14,783 nucleotides of DNA from Baffinella frigidus (GCA_026770585.1 MU647209.1:51056-65838); one strand, 5' to 3'; counted from the stretch's first letter, positions 1 through 6,069 are shown. Program-made: numbers and translations. The notes: generated from the sequence alone by a model not told the origin.

Positions 1-97
1 GAGGGTAGAGGGTTGAGGGATGATGGTTGAGGGTTGAGGGTTGAGGGTTGAGTGTTGAGGGTAGAGGGTTGAGTGTTGAGTGTTGAGTGTTGAGTGT

Positions 98-143
<46 letters not shown>

Positions 144-269
144 TGTTGAGGGTAGAGGGTTGAGTGTTGAGTGTTGAGTGTTGAGTGTTGAGGGTTGATG
201 GTTGAGGGTTGAGGGTTGAGGGTTGATGGTTGTGGGTTGAGGGTAGAGGGTAGAGGGTAGAGGGATGAG
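1..269 (+). repeat. Telomere-like heptamer array (GGGTTGA / GTGTTGA variants)
   Basis: The stretch is an almost uninterrupted run of 7-bp units, mainly GGGTTGA with GTGTTGA, GGGTAGA and GATGGTT variants. In rotated form this is TTGAGGG, one base from the TTTAGGG telomere repeat found elsewhere in the window. A higher-order period is visible: the block beginning at 51 recurs at 142, which is 91 bp or 13 units later, with the same order of variants. The array is cut by the left edge of the window. It could be a subtelomeric variant array or an interstitial one. It is not coding. Confidence 0.93.
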
Positions 270-319
270 GCACGTGGTTCCGCGAAATGCACGACGGTCA
301 GATCAGCGCCGTGATCTCC

Positions 320-530
320 CCACTCGAGGCTCGAAGTGTAACTATTTTAAAAGTTTTAACTTTACAAGTCCTTTACAAGTGGACCGCTGTGTAGTAATTT
401 TCACACAAATAGGGTCGTTTGGTCACGTATCTCGGGTTATAACCCGAGATACGTGACCAAGCCTGCCCGTGACTGGTACTAAATTTAACAACCCCACATT
501 TAAAATGGTCCCACTTCCAGCCTCGAGTGG
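320..530. mobile_element. Inverted-repeat element, family A copy 1 (211 bp)
   Basis: The ends are CCACTCGAGGCT and AGCCTCGAGTGG, a perfect 12 bp inverted repeat. A second copy in opposite orientation lies at 5858-6069 (212 bp) and matches over both flanks. The centre, 419-460, is a perfect 42 bp palindrome. One side carries the arm motif GTGTAGTAATTTTC at 389-402. There is no coding capacity. It is probably a non-autonomous foldback or MITE-like element. I could not define a clear target-site duplication, so the superfamily is unknown. Confidence 0.85.
419..460. repeat. Perfect 42 bp palindrome at the centre of family A copy 1
   Basis: The left half, starting TTGGTCACGT, is the exact reverse complement of the right half, ending ACGTGACCAA, with no spacer between them. 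Only the outer 10 bases of each half are shared with the equivalent palindrome at 5928-5969. The inner 11 bases of each half are unrelated between the two copies. Confidence 0.95.
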
Positions 531-531
531 C

Positions 532-657
532 CGTCCTGCAAGACTGTTTTGCAGGACGAATATCACGGATCGGTCCGAAAGACACCCCCCGGGTTCGCGC
601 CGCTACAATGTGGAATCCTGCGAAACGGCGTCTTTTCAGAAATCCGGGGTGTGTCTT
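532..657. repeat. Two consecutive small hairpins
   Basis: The first hairpin has arms CGTCCTGCAA (532-541) and TTGCAGGACG (549-558) with a 7-base loop. The second has 14-base arms at 579-592 (starting AAGACAC) and 644-657 (ending GTGTCTT) with one mismatch, separated by about 50 bases. They abut family A copy 1. No function can be read from them; they may be remnants of hairpin elements. Confidence 0.7.
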
Positions 658-718
658 GGGGACTAGGTGGGATGGCGACGGAAACTTCGGTCGAAATGTC
701 GGTCAATTAAATGTCCGT

Positions 719-893
719 GTAGAGCGCTGTGTAGAGAAGTTGGCCACGGGAAATAATGAAAAATCGAGAAATTGGAGCCATTTTGTCAACTTTCGAGAAA
801 TTTAGTTCCATGAATTTCTCAAAAGTGGACAAATGGCTCCAATTTCCCATTTTCTCATTTTTCGGTGGCCAACTTCTCTGCACAGCGCTCTAC
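719..893. mobile_element. Nested foldback element (175 bp)
   Basis: The outer arms start GTAGAGCGCTGTG at 719 and end with its near complement at 893, continuing about 29 bases inward to GTGGCCAAC. Inside is a second inverted repeat carrying AATTGGAGCC at 770-779 and its complement at 835-844, followed by a GAGAAATT/AATTTCTC stem around 795-820. The inner hairpin alone recurs in opposite orientation at 8697-8781, so this locus looks like one hairpin element inside another. No open frame of note. Confidence 0.85.
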
Positions 894-1095
894 CAGCAAT
901 CCAACAAGTAGTAGCACGAGACTAAACGGACCGTTCTGCGAAGCCCACTGTGCGGACAGAGTGGCTTTACAAAGGATGTCAAGTACTTTACAGAGGGACC
1001 CCGTCTGGTGGGTGAGAGAGTGTACCTGCTCTCCTCCTCCGGCCGTGGTTCACTTGAACCTCTAAAACCTGAACCCCTCCACCGGGAGCGGGAGA
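894..1095. other. Unassigned repeat-derived spacer
   Basis: I see no gene here. The stretch at about 1015-1030, with GAGTGTACCTGC, resembles the two longer repeats at 2000-2071 and 2365-2436, so it is probably an old diverged copy of the same block. The rest has no recognisable structure. Confidence 0.5.
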
Positions 1096-1573
1096 GCGAA
1101 TTGTATGACCTACGGGTCGCCCTACGGTAGGAGGTGGCTAGGAAATTCTTGTGGGTGTGGCCTATCTATGATAGATGGACGGCTTATTTGGAAGGCGTCA
1201 TGAGCCATCGGAGTTGTCCCAGGGGGTGCTGACATCCGGAAACCCCTCGCAATGATGAGAGGAATTGTGTGTCTTTAAGTAAAAAAACGCAACGTTTCAC
1301 GAATATCCTTCGTTGATAGACGGGCGCCTCTGGGAGGCGACACGCGAGAGCAGAAAGATGCTCTAGAGAGTCACCTACCCAGAGTCGTATATCACCGAGT
1401 ATACAACAGTATACGAAGATAATAAAGGGTGCACCCTCCGGCCTGCAGTCCCCCCCTTCGTTGAGCCACCGTCACGTCCAAATAAGCCGTCCATCTATCA
1501 TATATAGGCCACACCCACAAGAATTTGCTAGCCACCTCCTACCGTAGGGCGACCCGTAGGTCATACAATTCGC
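1096..1573. mobile_element. Long terminal-inverted-repeat element (478 bp, about 96 bp arms)
   Basis: The left arm 1096-1191 begins GCGAATTGTATGACC and the right arm 1477-1573 is its near-complete reverse complement, with only a few differences. Each arm contains one copy of the CCTAC[C/G]GTAGG motif (1121-1131, 1538-1548). The 285 bp interior has no substantial open frame and contains a 90 bp block repeated at 14008-14100. No target-site duplication was found. It is probably non-autonomous. Confidence 0.88.
1328..1420. repeat. Dispersed 90 bp repeat, copy 1
   Basis: This block begins CTCTGGGAGGCGACACGCGA and runs through TATATCACCGAGTATACAAC. It matches 14008-14100 in the same orientation with about four differences. 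Its first 21 bases also recur at about 12891 and 13122 with one inserted base. It includes a GTATAC inverted pair. Here it lies inside the long-armed element; at 14008 it does not. Confidence 0.88.
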
Positions 1574-1587
1574 CAGGGTTTGCTAAC

Positions 1588-1747
1588 GAGAGGAAACAGT
1601 CGCGTCGGTGGCTAGGGAGAGAGGGAGAGAGGGAGAGGGGGAGAGAGGGAGAGAGGGAGAGAGGGAGAGAGGGAGAGAGGGAGAGAGGGAGAGAGGGAGA
1701 GAGGGAGAGAGGGAGAGAGGGAGAGGAAACCCTGGCGTCGGTGGCTA
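1588..1747 (+). repeat. 8-bp satellite (GGGAGAGA)n flanked by 27 bp direct repeats
   Basis: Positions 1614 to about 1726 are about 14 tandem copies of GGGAGAGA. The array is bracketed by direct repeats of about 27 bp at 1588-1614 and 1721-1747, each with GAGAGGAAAC, five unlike bases, then CGTCGGTGGCTA. One strand is pure purine, so it could form triplex or other non-B DNA. An open frame across it yields only a Gly-Arg-Glu low-complexity peptide, which I regard as an artefact. Confidence 0.93.
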
Positions 1748-1794
1748 AACGAAGGGAAGGACAGCAGGTCGGAGGGTGCAGCGGAGGGAGTGTA

Positions 1795-1999
1795 TTGTAG
1801 AATTCGGGTTGGCTTGGATTCGGGGTCGGGTCGGCAAAAACGATTTTCTCGAAGAAAATAAAGTTTCATGCTATCTTATGCATGAGATTGATGACAAGAT
1901 AGCATCCCCCACCCATAAGATGACACAAAACGGCGCATTTTCGTCAGATTTCTGCCCGAACTGACCCTTGGAAAATCCAAGCCAACCCGAATTCTACAG
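1795..1999. mobile_element. MITE with TA target-site duplication (205 bp)
   Basis: The terminal inverted repeats are about 26 bp: TTGTAGAATTCGGGTTGG on the left, and on the right the complement of CTGTAGAATTCGGGTTGG. TA dinucleotides flank both ends (1793-1794 and 2000-2001). An inner stem pairs GCTATCTT near 1871 with AAGATAGC near 1897. The paralogous block at 2365 reads GTGTACCTGTTGG with a single TA, which acts as an uninserted site. A TA duplication is typical of Tc1/mariner-type (Stowaway-like) MITEs; the superfamily call is inferred from that alone. Confidence 0.9.
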
Positions 2000-2071
2000 T
2001 ACCTGTTGGCCTCCTCGGGGAGCACAGGGAGGGACAGCGCGTGCCAGAACCACGCCGAAGGGGTCATCAGG
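2000..2071. repeat. Dispersed 72 bp block, copy 1
   Basis: This block, beginning TACCTGTTGGCCTCCTCGGG, matches 2365-2436 with only a few changes. Its left end was interrupted by the TA-type MITE. It carries no gene. Confidence 0.92.
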
Positions 2072-2072
2072 C

Positions 2073-2098
2073 ATCGGCGTTGTCCGGACAACTCCGAT
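2073..2098. repeat. 26 bp palindrome
   Basis: The core GTTGTCCGGACAAC is a perfect palindrome, and ATCGG/CCGAT pair outside it. An outer CATCAGG (2065) and CCTGATG (2128) pair encloses the structure. A diverged half (CATCGGAGTTGTCC) is visible near 1206. It is probably part of another small hairpin element. Confidence 0.8.
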
Positions 2099-2164
2099 AC
2101 CTTCTCGTTTGCACACGGACTCGTAACCTGATGGGATTCAGCCAAATCCGGGCTCGTATCCACG

Positions 2165-2364
2165 CGTGTGTCCACTGAGGGGGCCCTTAGGGGGCCCTTT
2201 GAGCCACTTTTTTCTAACTTATCCCCCCCCTCCCCCGGGGGGGGGTTGCCGACATCCGGAGAGCCCTCGCACCAATCAAGGGGTGGCCTAACGATGGAAA
2301 TGGCTCCACCGATGGCAAAATGGCTCCAACGATGGACACGCGCCAGCGGGTTGGTGGGGGTGTG
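2165..2364. repeat. Low-complexity and short tandem repeats
   Basis: In order there are a duplicated AGGGGGCCCTT unit near 2178-2200, a C-run meeting a G-run as a self-complementary block near 2222-2246, the motif GCCGACATCCGGAGAGCCC (also near 1230 in a diverged form), and about two and a half tandem copies of a 20 bp unit with GATGG.AAATGGCTCCA at 2292-2336. No gene. Confidence 0.7.
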
Positions 2365-2436
2365 TACCTGTTGGCCTCCTCGGGGAGCACGGGGAGGGAC
2401 AGCGCGTGCCAGAACCACGCCGATGGAGTCATGAGG
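2365..2436. repeat. Dispersed 72 bp block, copy 2 (uninserted site)
   Basis: Paralogue of 2000-2071. Here the block is continuous across GTGTACCTG, so it shows the sequence before insertion of the TA-type MITE. Confidence 0.9.
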
Positions 2437-2449
2437 CGTGTCGACGCCT

Positions 2450-2640
2450 CGCCCTTCCGCTCATCCCGCACAACCACCGACCTGCTTTGTGGTGTGTGGT
2501 GTGTGGTTTGTGGTTTGTGGTTTGTGATTTGTGGTTTAGGGTTTGGGGCTTGGGGTTTGGGATTTAGGGTTGAGGGTCTCCCTTTCGCTCATCCCGCACG
2601 ACCACTGACCTGGTGTGGGGTTGAGAGTTTAGGGTTGAGC
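2450..2640 (+). repeat. Telomere-like tract between two copies of a 45 bp block
   Basis: The block with CGCTCATCCCGCAC and CCGACCTG at 2452-2490 recurs at 2582-2622. Between them, 2488-2578 is a degenerate heptamer run passing from TGTGGTG through TTTGTGG to TTTAGGG and TTGAGGG units. A short TTTAGGGTTGAG piece follows at 2629. This looks like an old interstitial telomere-like tract carried within a local duplication. Confidence 0.82.
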
Positions 2641-2745
2641 AGGCGAAACATAGTCTTTTGTTATGCGTACCCCGAACCGGCCCCTTTTTGAGAAAAATCC
2701 GACCCAATTCGCCAAAAGACACATATCCGGCGTCGCATGTCGACC

Positions 2746-2918
2746 GCCCACGCGAGGCTATCCATGCGGACAGATCCCTAAATAATTGGATTGTTGCCCA
2801 GGAAACACGCCAAAAGTCAGCACATTGGTCACGTACCTACACGCTTTCCGTGTAGCTTCCCCCTACAAAACCCTCAAACGTCCATTTATTCTGTTCGCCT
2901 GGTTAGCCTCGTGTGGGC
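2746..2918. mobile_element. Inverted-repeat element, family C copy 1 (173 bp)
   Basis: The ends are GCCCACGCGAGGCTA and TAGCCTCGTGTGGGC, continuing as an imperfect inverted repeat to about GCGGACAG / CTGTTCGC. Copies lie at 3344-3513 and 13195-13369; this one is inverted relative to the third. The centre holds a hairpin with arms CTACACG/CGTGTAG at 2837-2855, different from those of the other copies. No open frame of note. Superfamily unknown. Confidence 0.85.
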
Positions 2919-2999
2919 ACGCGGAGGTTGTGCCACTAGGCCTCAATTTTACGCTCCACCAGCTTTCGTATGGGAGCTGATCACCAAAAAGAGTGGGTC

Positions 3000-3042
3000 C
3001 AGGGAGGGAGGGAGGAAGGTTGGAGGGAGGGAGGAGGGAGCA
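3000..3042 (+). repeat. Purine-rich GGGAGGGA tract
   Basis: A short run built from GGGAGG, GGAAGG and GGAGG units, all purine on this strand apart from two T residues. It resembles the satellite at 1614-1726 in composition but is less regular. Confidence 0.8.
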
Positions 3043-3083
3043 GTCAAACGTCAACCTGTCACAGAAGCTCCAATTTCCGTACA

Positions 3084-3131
3084 CGAAAGTGGTCCTACGA
3101 CCACTTTCGAAAGTGGTCCTACGACCACTTT
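3084..3131. repeat. Tandemly duplicated hairpin
   Basis: AAAGTGGTC and GACCACTTT are separated by four bases (CTAC). The hairpin occurs twice back to back, at 3084-3109 (with an extra CG pair) and 3110-3131. Each can fold alone, or the pair can fold as a larger palindrome. Confidence 0.93.
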
Positions 3132-3133
3132 TT

Positions 3134-3268
3134 GCTATGCCCTTGTTGCCCTTGTTGGCATAGCAACAAGGGCCTTGTTGCCCTTGTTGGCATAGCAAAA
3201 AGTAGCATAGCAACAAGGGCCTTGTTGCCCTTGTTGGCATAGCAAAAAGTTCAACAAGGCCCTTGTTG
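3134..3268. repeat. 47-bp tandem repeat of hairpin-forming sequence
   Basis: A 47 bp unit beginning GCATAGCAACAAGGGCC starts at 3158 and at 3205, with partial units on both sides. Inside each unit GGCATAGC pairs with GCTATGC-type sequence, and CAACAAGGGCCTTGTTG is itself palindromic. A closing CAACAAGGCCCTTGTTG lies at 3252-3268. Open frames on both strands through this stretch are by-products of the repeat. Confidence 0.92.
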
Positions 3269-3343
3269 AATTCGCGGGTGCGAATCAAACCCGTTTCGCG
3301 TGTCTGTCGAAGTCGATTAGTTTCAAGAACCCAACGGTCAAGT

Positions 3344-3513
3344 CCACACGAGGCTAACCAGGCGAACAGAATAAAACCCGGGGGCTGTACAAGTAGGGCC
3401 TATCCATGCGTGATTTATAATCGACCGACCGCTGAGCGGTCGGTAATGTGATCATTTCCCTACAAAACTTTAAAAGTCCCTTTTATTCTGTTCGCCTGGG
3501 TAGCCTCGTGTGG
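3344..3513. mobile_element. Inverted-repeat element, family C copy 2 (170 bp)
   Basis: The ends are CCACACGAGGCTAACC and its partner near 3498-3513, continuing inward through GGCGAACAGAATAAAA / TTTTATTCTGTTCGCC, so its arms are better paired than in copies 1 and 3. The centre is a perfect hairpin ACCGACCGC - TGA - GCGGTCGGT at 3424-3444, unrelated to the tips of the other copies. The right half matches copy 3 closely. Confidence 0.87.
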
Positions 3514-3580
3514 GTTGCCTGCGGGAGCACGGCATCAGCTTGCCGGCGTTTTGTACGGGAATTGGAGCCGTTCCCGTGTG

Positions 3581-3657
3581 GGTTGCCGTCCTGGGCTGAG
3601 AGGCAGACCCCTTGTGCGGTTGCGGTGCTTGACAATGTGCCGCGTGAACGCCTCCAC
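3581..3657 (+). repeat. Dispersed block R1 (uninserted copy)
   Basis: The block starts GGTTGCCGTCCTGGGCTGAG and contains GAGGCAGACCCCTTGTGCGG and GACAATGTGCCGCGTGAACG. It recurs in pieces at 3979-4014, 4072-4199, 4341-4431 and 4516-4570. It shows GGCAGACCCCTTG continuous, whereas at 4196-4344 the same site is split by MITE D1. Not coding as far as I can see. Confidence 0.85.
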
Positions 3658-3778
3658 CCCCCTATGTCCCTACGCATCGCCTACCGTAGGGTCCTATGGA
3701 TTATCCACGTATGGGTGAGGTTACGGAGAAACCCCTTTGTAGTCCGCTGTGGGGGTTGGATTCGCGGGCGGGAGGATA

Positions 3779-3866
3779 GACCGCTTGTGCGCAGAGCGTT
3801 TCAGGATGCGGCTATTATCAAACCGTATCTGAACCGGAGAGGAAGGTTGCCGTTCCGGGTCAGGTT
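3779..3866 (+). repeat. Dispersed block R2, copy 1
   Basis: The sequence from GACCGCTTGTGCGCAGAGCG to GTTGCCGTTCCGGGTCA recurs at about 4094-4170 with small changes, and its first part again at 4345-4375. It belongs to the same shuffled repeat field as R1. Confidence 0.85.
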
Positions 3867-3937
3867 GGCTAAGTAGTAGTTGATCACTTTTCAAAAGGCG
3901 CGGGGTTCTCTTCAGCATCAGCATCGTCGAGGTCCTT

Positions 3938-4097
3938 TCTGATGGTAACAAAGAAGAAGAAGAAGAAGAAGAAGAAGAAAGTTGCCGTTCTGGGCTGAGA
4001 GACAAGCCCCTTGATGGTAACAAAAAAGAAGAAGAAGAAGAAGAAGCAGAAGAAGAAGTCAAGTTGCCGTTCTGGGCTGAGAGACAAGCCCCTTCTG
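3938..4097 (+). repeat. Two (AAG)n microsatellites within a local duplication
   Basis: GATGGTAACAAAGAAGAAG begins at 3941 and a matching leader at 4013. Each leads into an AAG run and then into AGTTGCCGTTCTGGGCTGAG. The whole 75-85 bp unit is therefore duplicated in tandem. The same leader precedes the AAG run at 8117. Long frames encoding lysine or serine and phenylalanine runs here are artefacts. Confidence 0.9.
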
Positions 4098-4199
4098 CGC
4101 AGAGCGTTTCAGGAAGCAGCTATTATCACAACGTATCTGAACCGGAAAAGAAGGTTGCCGTTCCGGGTCACGTTGCCGTTCAGGGCTGAGAGACAGACC

Positions 4200-4340
4200 T
4201 TATCCGGAGAAACCTATTTTTCTTCAGTTTGATGGCAAAGGAAAATTGCTACACAATTCGTTCTTATTACCAATATTAAAGCAGTTGTGTGGTAATTTTC
4301 CTTGCCATCAAACTCAAGAAAAATATGCTTCCCCGGATCA
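4200..4340. mobile_element. MITE D1 (141 bp, 4 bp target duplication)
   Basis: The ends are TTATCCGGAGAAACCTA and the complement of TGATCCGGGGAAGC. The flanks are GACC at 4196-4199 and 4341-4344, and the R1 copy at 3606-3609 shows one GACC with no insertion. Sub-terminal arms carry GAAAATTGCTACAC (4241-4254) and GTGTGGTAATTTTC (4287-4300), enclosing a loop shared with D2. It is non-autonomous. The superfamily is not settled by a 4 bp duplication alone. Confidence 0.93.
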
Positions 4341-4570
4341 GACCCCTTGTGCGCCGAGCGTTTCAGGATGCGGTTGCGGTGCTTGACAATGTGCCGCGTG
4401 AACGCCTCGAGCGTCGGTTCCTACAGGTTATGAGCTTATCAGTACGACAAACGGAAATTAGTACGACACACGCGTTTGGCAACGTCAAAAGTGGTTGGTT
4501 TTATACTGGGGTTGACTTTGGACGATGTGCCGCGTGGACGCTTCCAGCGTTGGGTCCTGCACAGGTTGCG
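4341..4570 (+). repeat. Further R1/R2 copies
   Basis: After D1 the R1/R2 sequence resumes. GACAATGTGCCGCGTGAACG at about 4386 is followed by CCTCGAGCGTCGGTTCCTACA. A diverged third version with GATGTGCCGCGTGGACGC and CAGCGTTGGGTCCTGCACAG lies at about 4520-4565. Between them, 4440-4470 has a short GTACGACA direct repeat. No gene. Confidence 0.75.
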
Positions 4571-4681
4571 AGCCTCGAATATCCAAAAAGTACGGGATTT
4601 GGAGCCATTTCCTAATTTTATCAGGGGGGTTGTACCGGAAAGGCGCGCTCTGTGTCTGAGCACCACCAACCCTCACGGCTT

Positions 4682-4793
4682 GGGCAAATCGACGATGTTC
4701 GATTCCCCGATTTCAAGGGGAATTGGAGCCGTTGGAGTCGGATTCCGACTTGAACCCCCTTGATATCCCAAATCGCAAACCGTCGATTTGCCC
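4682..4793. mobile_element. Small inverted-repeat element (112 bp)
   Basis: Perfect 13 bp ends GGGCAAATCGACG and CGTCGATTTGCCC extend outward a few bases with one mismatch. Inner paired segments are TCAAGGGG with CCCCTTGA, and a central GTCGGATTCCGAC. It includes AATTGGAGCC at 4721-4730. It could fold into one long interrupted hairpin. No target duplication identified. Confidence 0.8.
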
Positions 4794-4801
4794 ACGCCAC
4801 A

Positions 4802-5097
4802 AGGGTCTAGGCCGGCGCGTGTGGGACTCTCCCTCCCCCAGCTCTTTTTTTCAGGGTTTAGGGTTTAGGGTTTAGGGTTTAGGGGGAAGGCACTTGGTAC
4901 TTGCGCGGAGCCCATTTCTACAATAGCCCTGTGTCTGAACAGGGTCTAGGCAAGCTCGCATGGGACTGTCCCCCAGCTCTTTTTTTTAAGGGTTTAGGGT
5001 TTAGGGTCTAGGGTTTCTCTTTTTAGGGTTTCTTTTTTTTCAGCTTTGTTTTTTAGGGTTTAGGGTTTAGGGGGAAGGAAGGCACCTGGTACTTACG
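4802..5097 (+). repeat. Duplicated block with true TTTAGGG tracts
   Basis: The order AGGGTCTAGG - CCCCCAGCTCTTTTTT - (TTTAGGG)n - GGGGAAGGCACYTGGTACTT occurs at 4802-4906 and again at 4940-5097. Copy 1 has about four and a half TTTAGGG units. Copy 2 has several short tracts interrupted by T-rich pieces. These are the cleanest TTTAGGG units in the window and the best evidence for the telomere type of this genome. Confidence 0.92.
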
Positions 5098-5159
5098 GAC
5101 TAGGGCTGTGTCGTTCCATGCCATCACTTGCCGTATCTCCTGCTCCAGCGGGGTTCGTT

Positions 5160-5219
5160 GTCAACTTAAAAAATGTCAACTTAGGAAAGGTCAACTTAGG
5201 AAAGGTCAACTTAGGAACA
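5160..5219 (+). repeat. 15-bp tandem repeat, four copies
   Basis: The unit GTCAACTTAGGAAAG occurs four times, the first copy having AAAAAAT in place of GGAAAG. The repeat lies between two CCAGCGGGG modules. The reverse strand reads it as a short PKLTF repeat, which I think is accidental. Confidence 0.95.
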
Positions 5220-5291
5220 GTCAGCCAGCCCGACTGAGGCAGCGCTAGAGGCCTCGTCGCGCCAGCGGGGTTGGTTCGCTGAGGCGTAAGG

Positions 5292-5352
5292 GGCTCCACA
5301 CAGCGGACTTGGAGGGTTTTTTGAATAACCCCTAAGCGATAAGACCTAGGAC
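5292..5352. repeat. Dispersed repeat, inverted with respect to 8550-8611
   Basis: The stretch from GGCTCCACACAGCGG to CCCCTAAGCGATAAGACCTA is the reverse complement of about 8550-8611, with several differences. The shared CCACACAGCGG motif is also seen near 9291. No gene. Confidence 0.8.
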
Positions 5353-5462
5353 GCTACGGGGACTCTCGATCCCCTAGTGGTTAGCCATCGCTCCAGCAGG
5401 GTTGGTTACAGCGGCGGTTCTCGGATCTGCTGAGGCGTAAGGGAAACTCTCGATCCTGAAGT

Positions 5463-5604
5463 TTATCCGGGAAAACCTATTTTTTATTATTATTTCATGG
5501 CAATGAAAATTACCACACAATTCGTTCTTACTAGTAATATTAAAGCATTCGTGTAGCAATTTTCGTTGGAATCAAGTGAAAGAAAAATAGGTTTCCCCGG
5601 ATAA
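5463..5604. mobile_element. MITE D2 (142 bp, 4 bp target duplication)
   Basis: The ends are TTATCCGGGAAAACCTATTT and the complement of TTATCCGGGGAAACCTATTT, flanked by AAGT at 5459-5462 and 5605-5608. The upstream module copy near 5375 reads CTAGTGGTTAGCC with one AGT-type site and no element. Arms carry GAAAATTACCACAC (5505-5518) and GTGTAGCAATTTTC (5551-5564), and the loop resembles that of D1. It is the best-preserved copy of the family here. Confidence 0.94.
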
Positions 5605-5675
5605 AAGTGGCTAGCCATCGCTCCAGCGGGGTTGGTTACAGCGGCGGTTCTCGGATCTGTAGGCCATGCGAAAAG

Positions 5676-5802
5676 GATAAAACAATACCAAAAGTTGATA
5701 GTTTAAAGAAGGAAACAATACCAAAGGTTGACAGTTTAAAGAATGAAACAATACCAAAGGTTGATAGTTTAAAGAATGAAACAATACCACAGGTTGACAG
5801 TT
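5676..5802 (+). repeat. 33-bp tandem repeat, four copies
   Basis: The unit contains ACAATACCAAAGGTTGACAG followed by TTTAAAGAAT and repeats four times with few changes. Its period is a multiple of three, so a frame from 5607 reads through it as an 11-residue repeat (TIPKVDSLKNE). The frame is 75 codons, has no recognisable domain, and starts inside a repeated module. I consider it non-coding but cannot exclude a small repeat protein. Confidence 0.9.
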
Positions 5803-5857
5803 TATCTCCTCCGCCAGTTGGGTTGGTTAGCTGAGTCGTACGCTAGTCCCAGACCAC

Positions 5858-6069
5858 CCACTCGAGGCTGGAGGAGGGAGTATTTTAAATATGGGGTTGT
5901 TAAATTTAGTACCAGTCACGGGCAGGCTTGGTCACGTTGCTGGGGGAATTCCCCCACCAACGTGACCAAACGCCCCTCTTTGTGTGAAAATTACTACACA
6001 TCTCTTGTTTTTTCTTCACTTGTAAAAGAAGCTCTGTTTTGAAATGGTCCCATTTCTAGCCTCGAGTGG
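5858..6069. mobile_element. Inverted-repeat element, family A copy 2 (212 bp)
   Basis: It has the same CCACTCGAGGCT ends as 320-530 but the opposite orientation. The right half carries GAAAATTACTACAC at 5986-5999. The centre, 5928-5969, is a 42 bp palindrome with one mismatched pair. Its outer TTGGTCACGT matches copy 1 but its inner part (TGCTGGGGGAA) does not. No open frame of note. Confidence 0.87.

Larger units (their letters stand above)
5141..5458 (+). repeat. Reiterated module with CTCCAGCGGGGTTGGTT
   Basis: The motif CYCCAGCRGGGTTSGTT occurs at about 5140, 5260 and 5390 here, and again at about 5620 and 5810. It is often followed by GCTGAGGCGTAAGGG and by CTCTCGATCC. The unit around 5360-5458 is duplicated after MITE D2, where the tract beginning GGTTAGCCATCGC repeats as GGCTAGCCATCGC. 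This repetition makes the D2 insertion site comparable with an uninserted copy. Confidence 0.85.

Noticed and set aside
320-530. 4 bp target duplication for family A, as found for D, F and J
   Set aside because: No 4-mer matches at consistent positions on both sides in either copy, so I left the duplication undefined.
1096-1573. Autonomous transposon between 96 bp arms
   Set aside because: The interior is only about 285 bp, without a substantial open frame, so no transposase can be encoded.
1525-1869. Open frames on both strands giving Gly-Arg-Glu or Leu-Ser-Pro repeat peptides
   Set aside because: They simply translate the GGGAGAGA satellite and have no unique sequence of any length.
1876-2418. 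The longest frame in the window (180 codons, minus strand)
   Set aside because: It runs through the TA-type MITE, both copies of the 72 bp repeat, and a C/G homopolymer block, so it is assembled from unrelated repeats and has no recognisable domain.
2863-3288. 141-codon minus-strand frame with a Cys/Gln/Asn-rich repeat
   Set aside because: It is the translation of the 47-bp tandem hairpin unit and the AAAGTGGTC hairpins.
3424-3444. GC-rich hairpin as a bacterial-type terminator
   Set aside because: There is no T-run after the stem and no gene upstream; it is the tip of a family C element.
3721-4232. Frames with poly-serine, poly-phenylalanine or poly-lysine
   Set aside because: They are the three readings of the AAG microsatellites.
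4695-4715. GTTCGATTCC resembling a tRNA T-arm
   Set aside because: The flanking bases do not form a T stem, and no anticodon arm or acceptor stem is present; it lies inside an inverted-repeat element.
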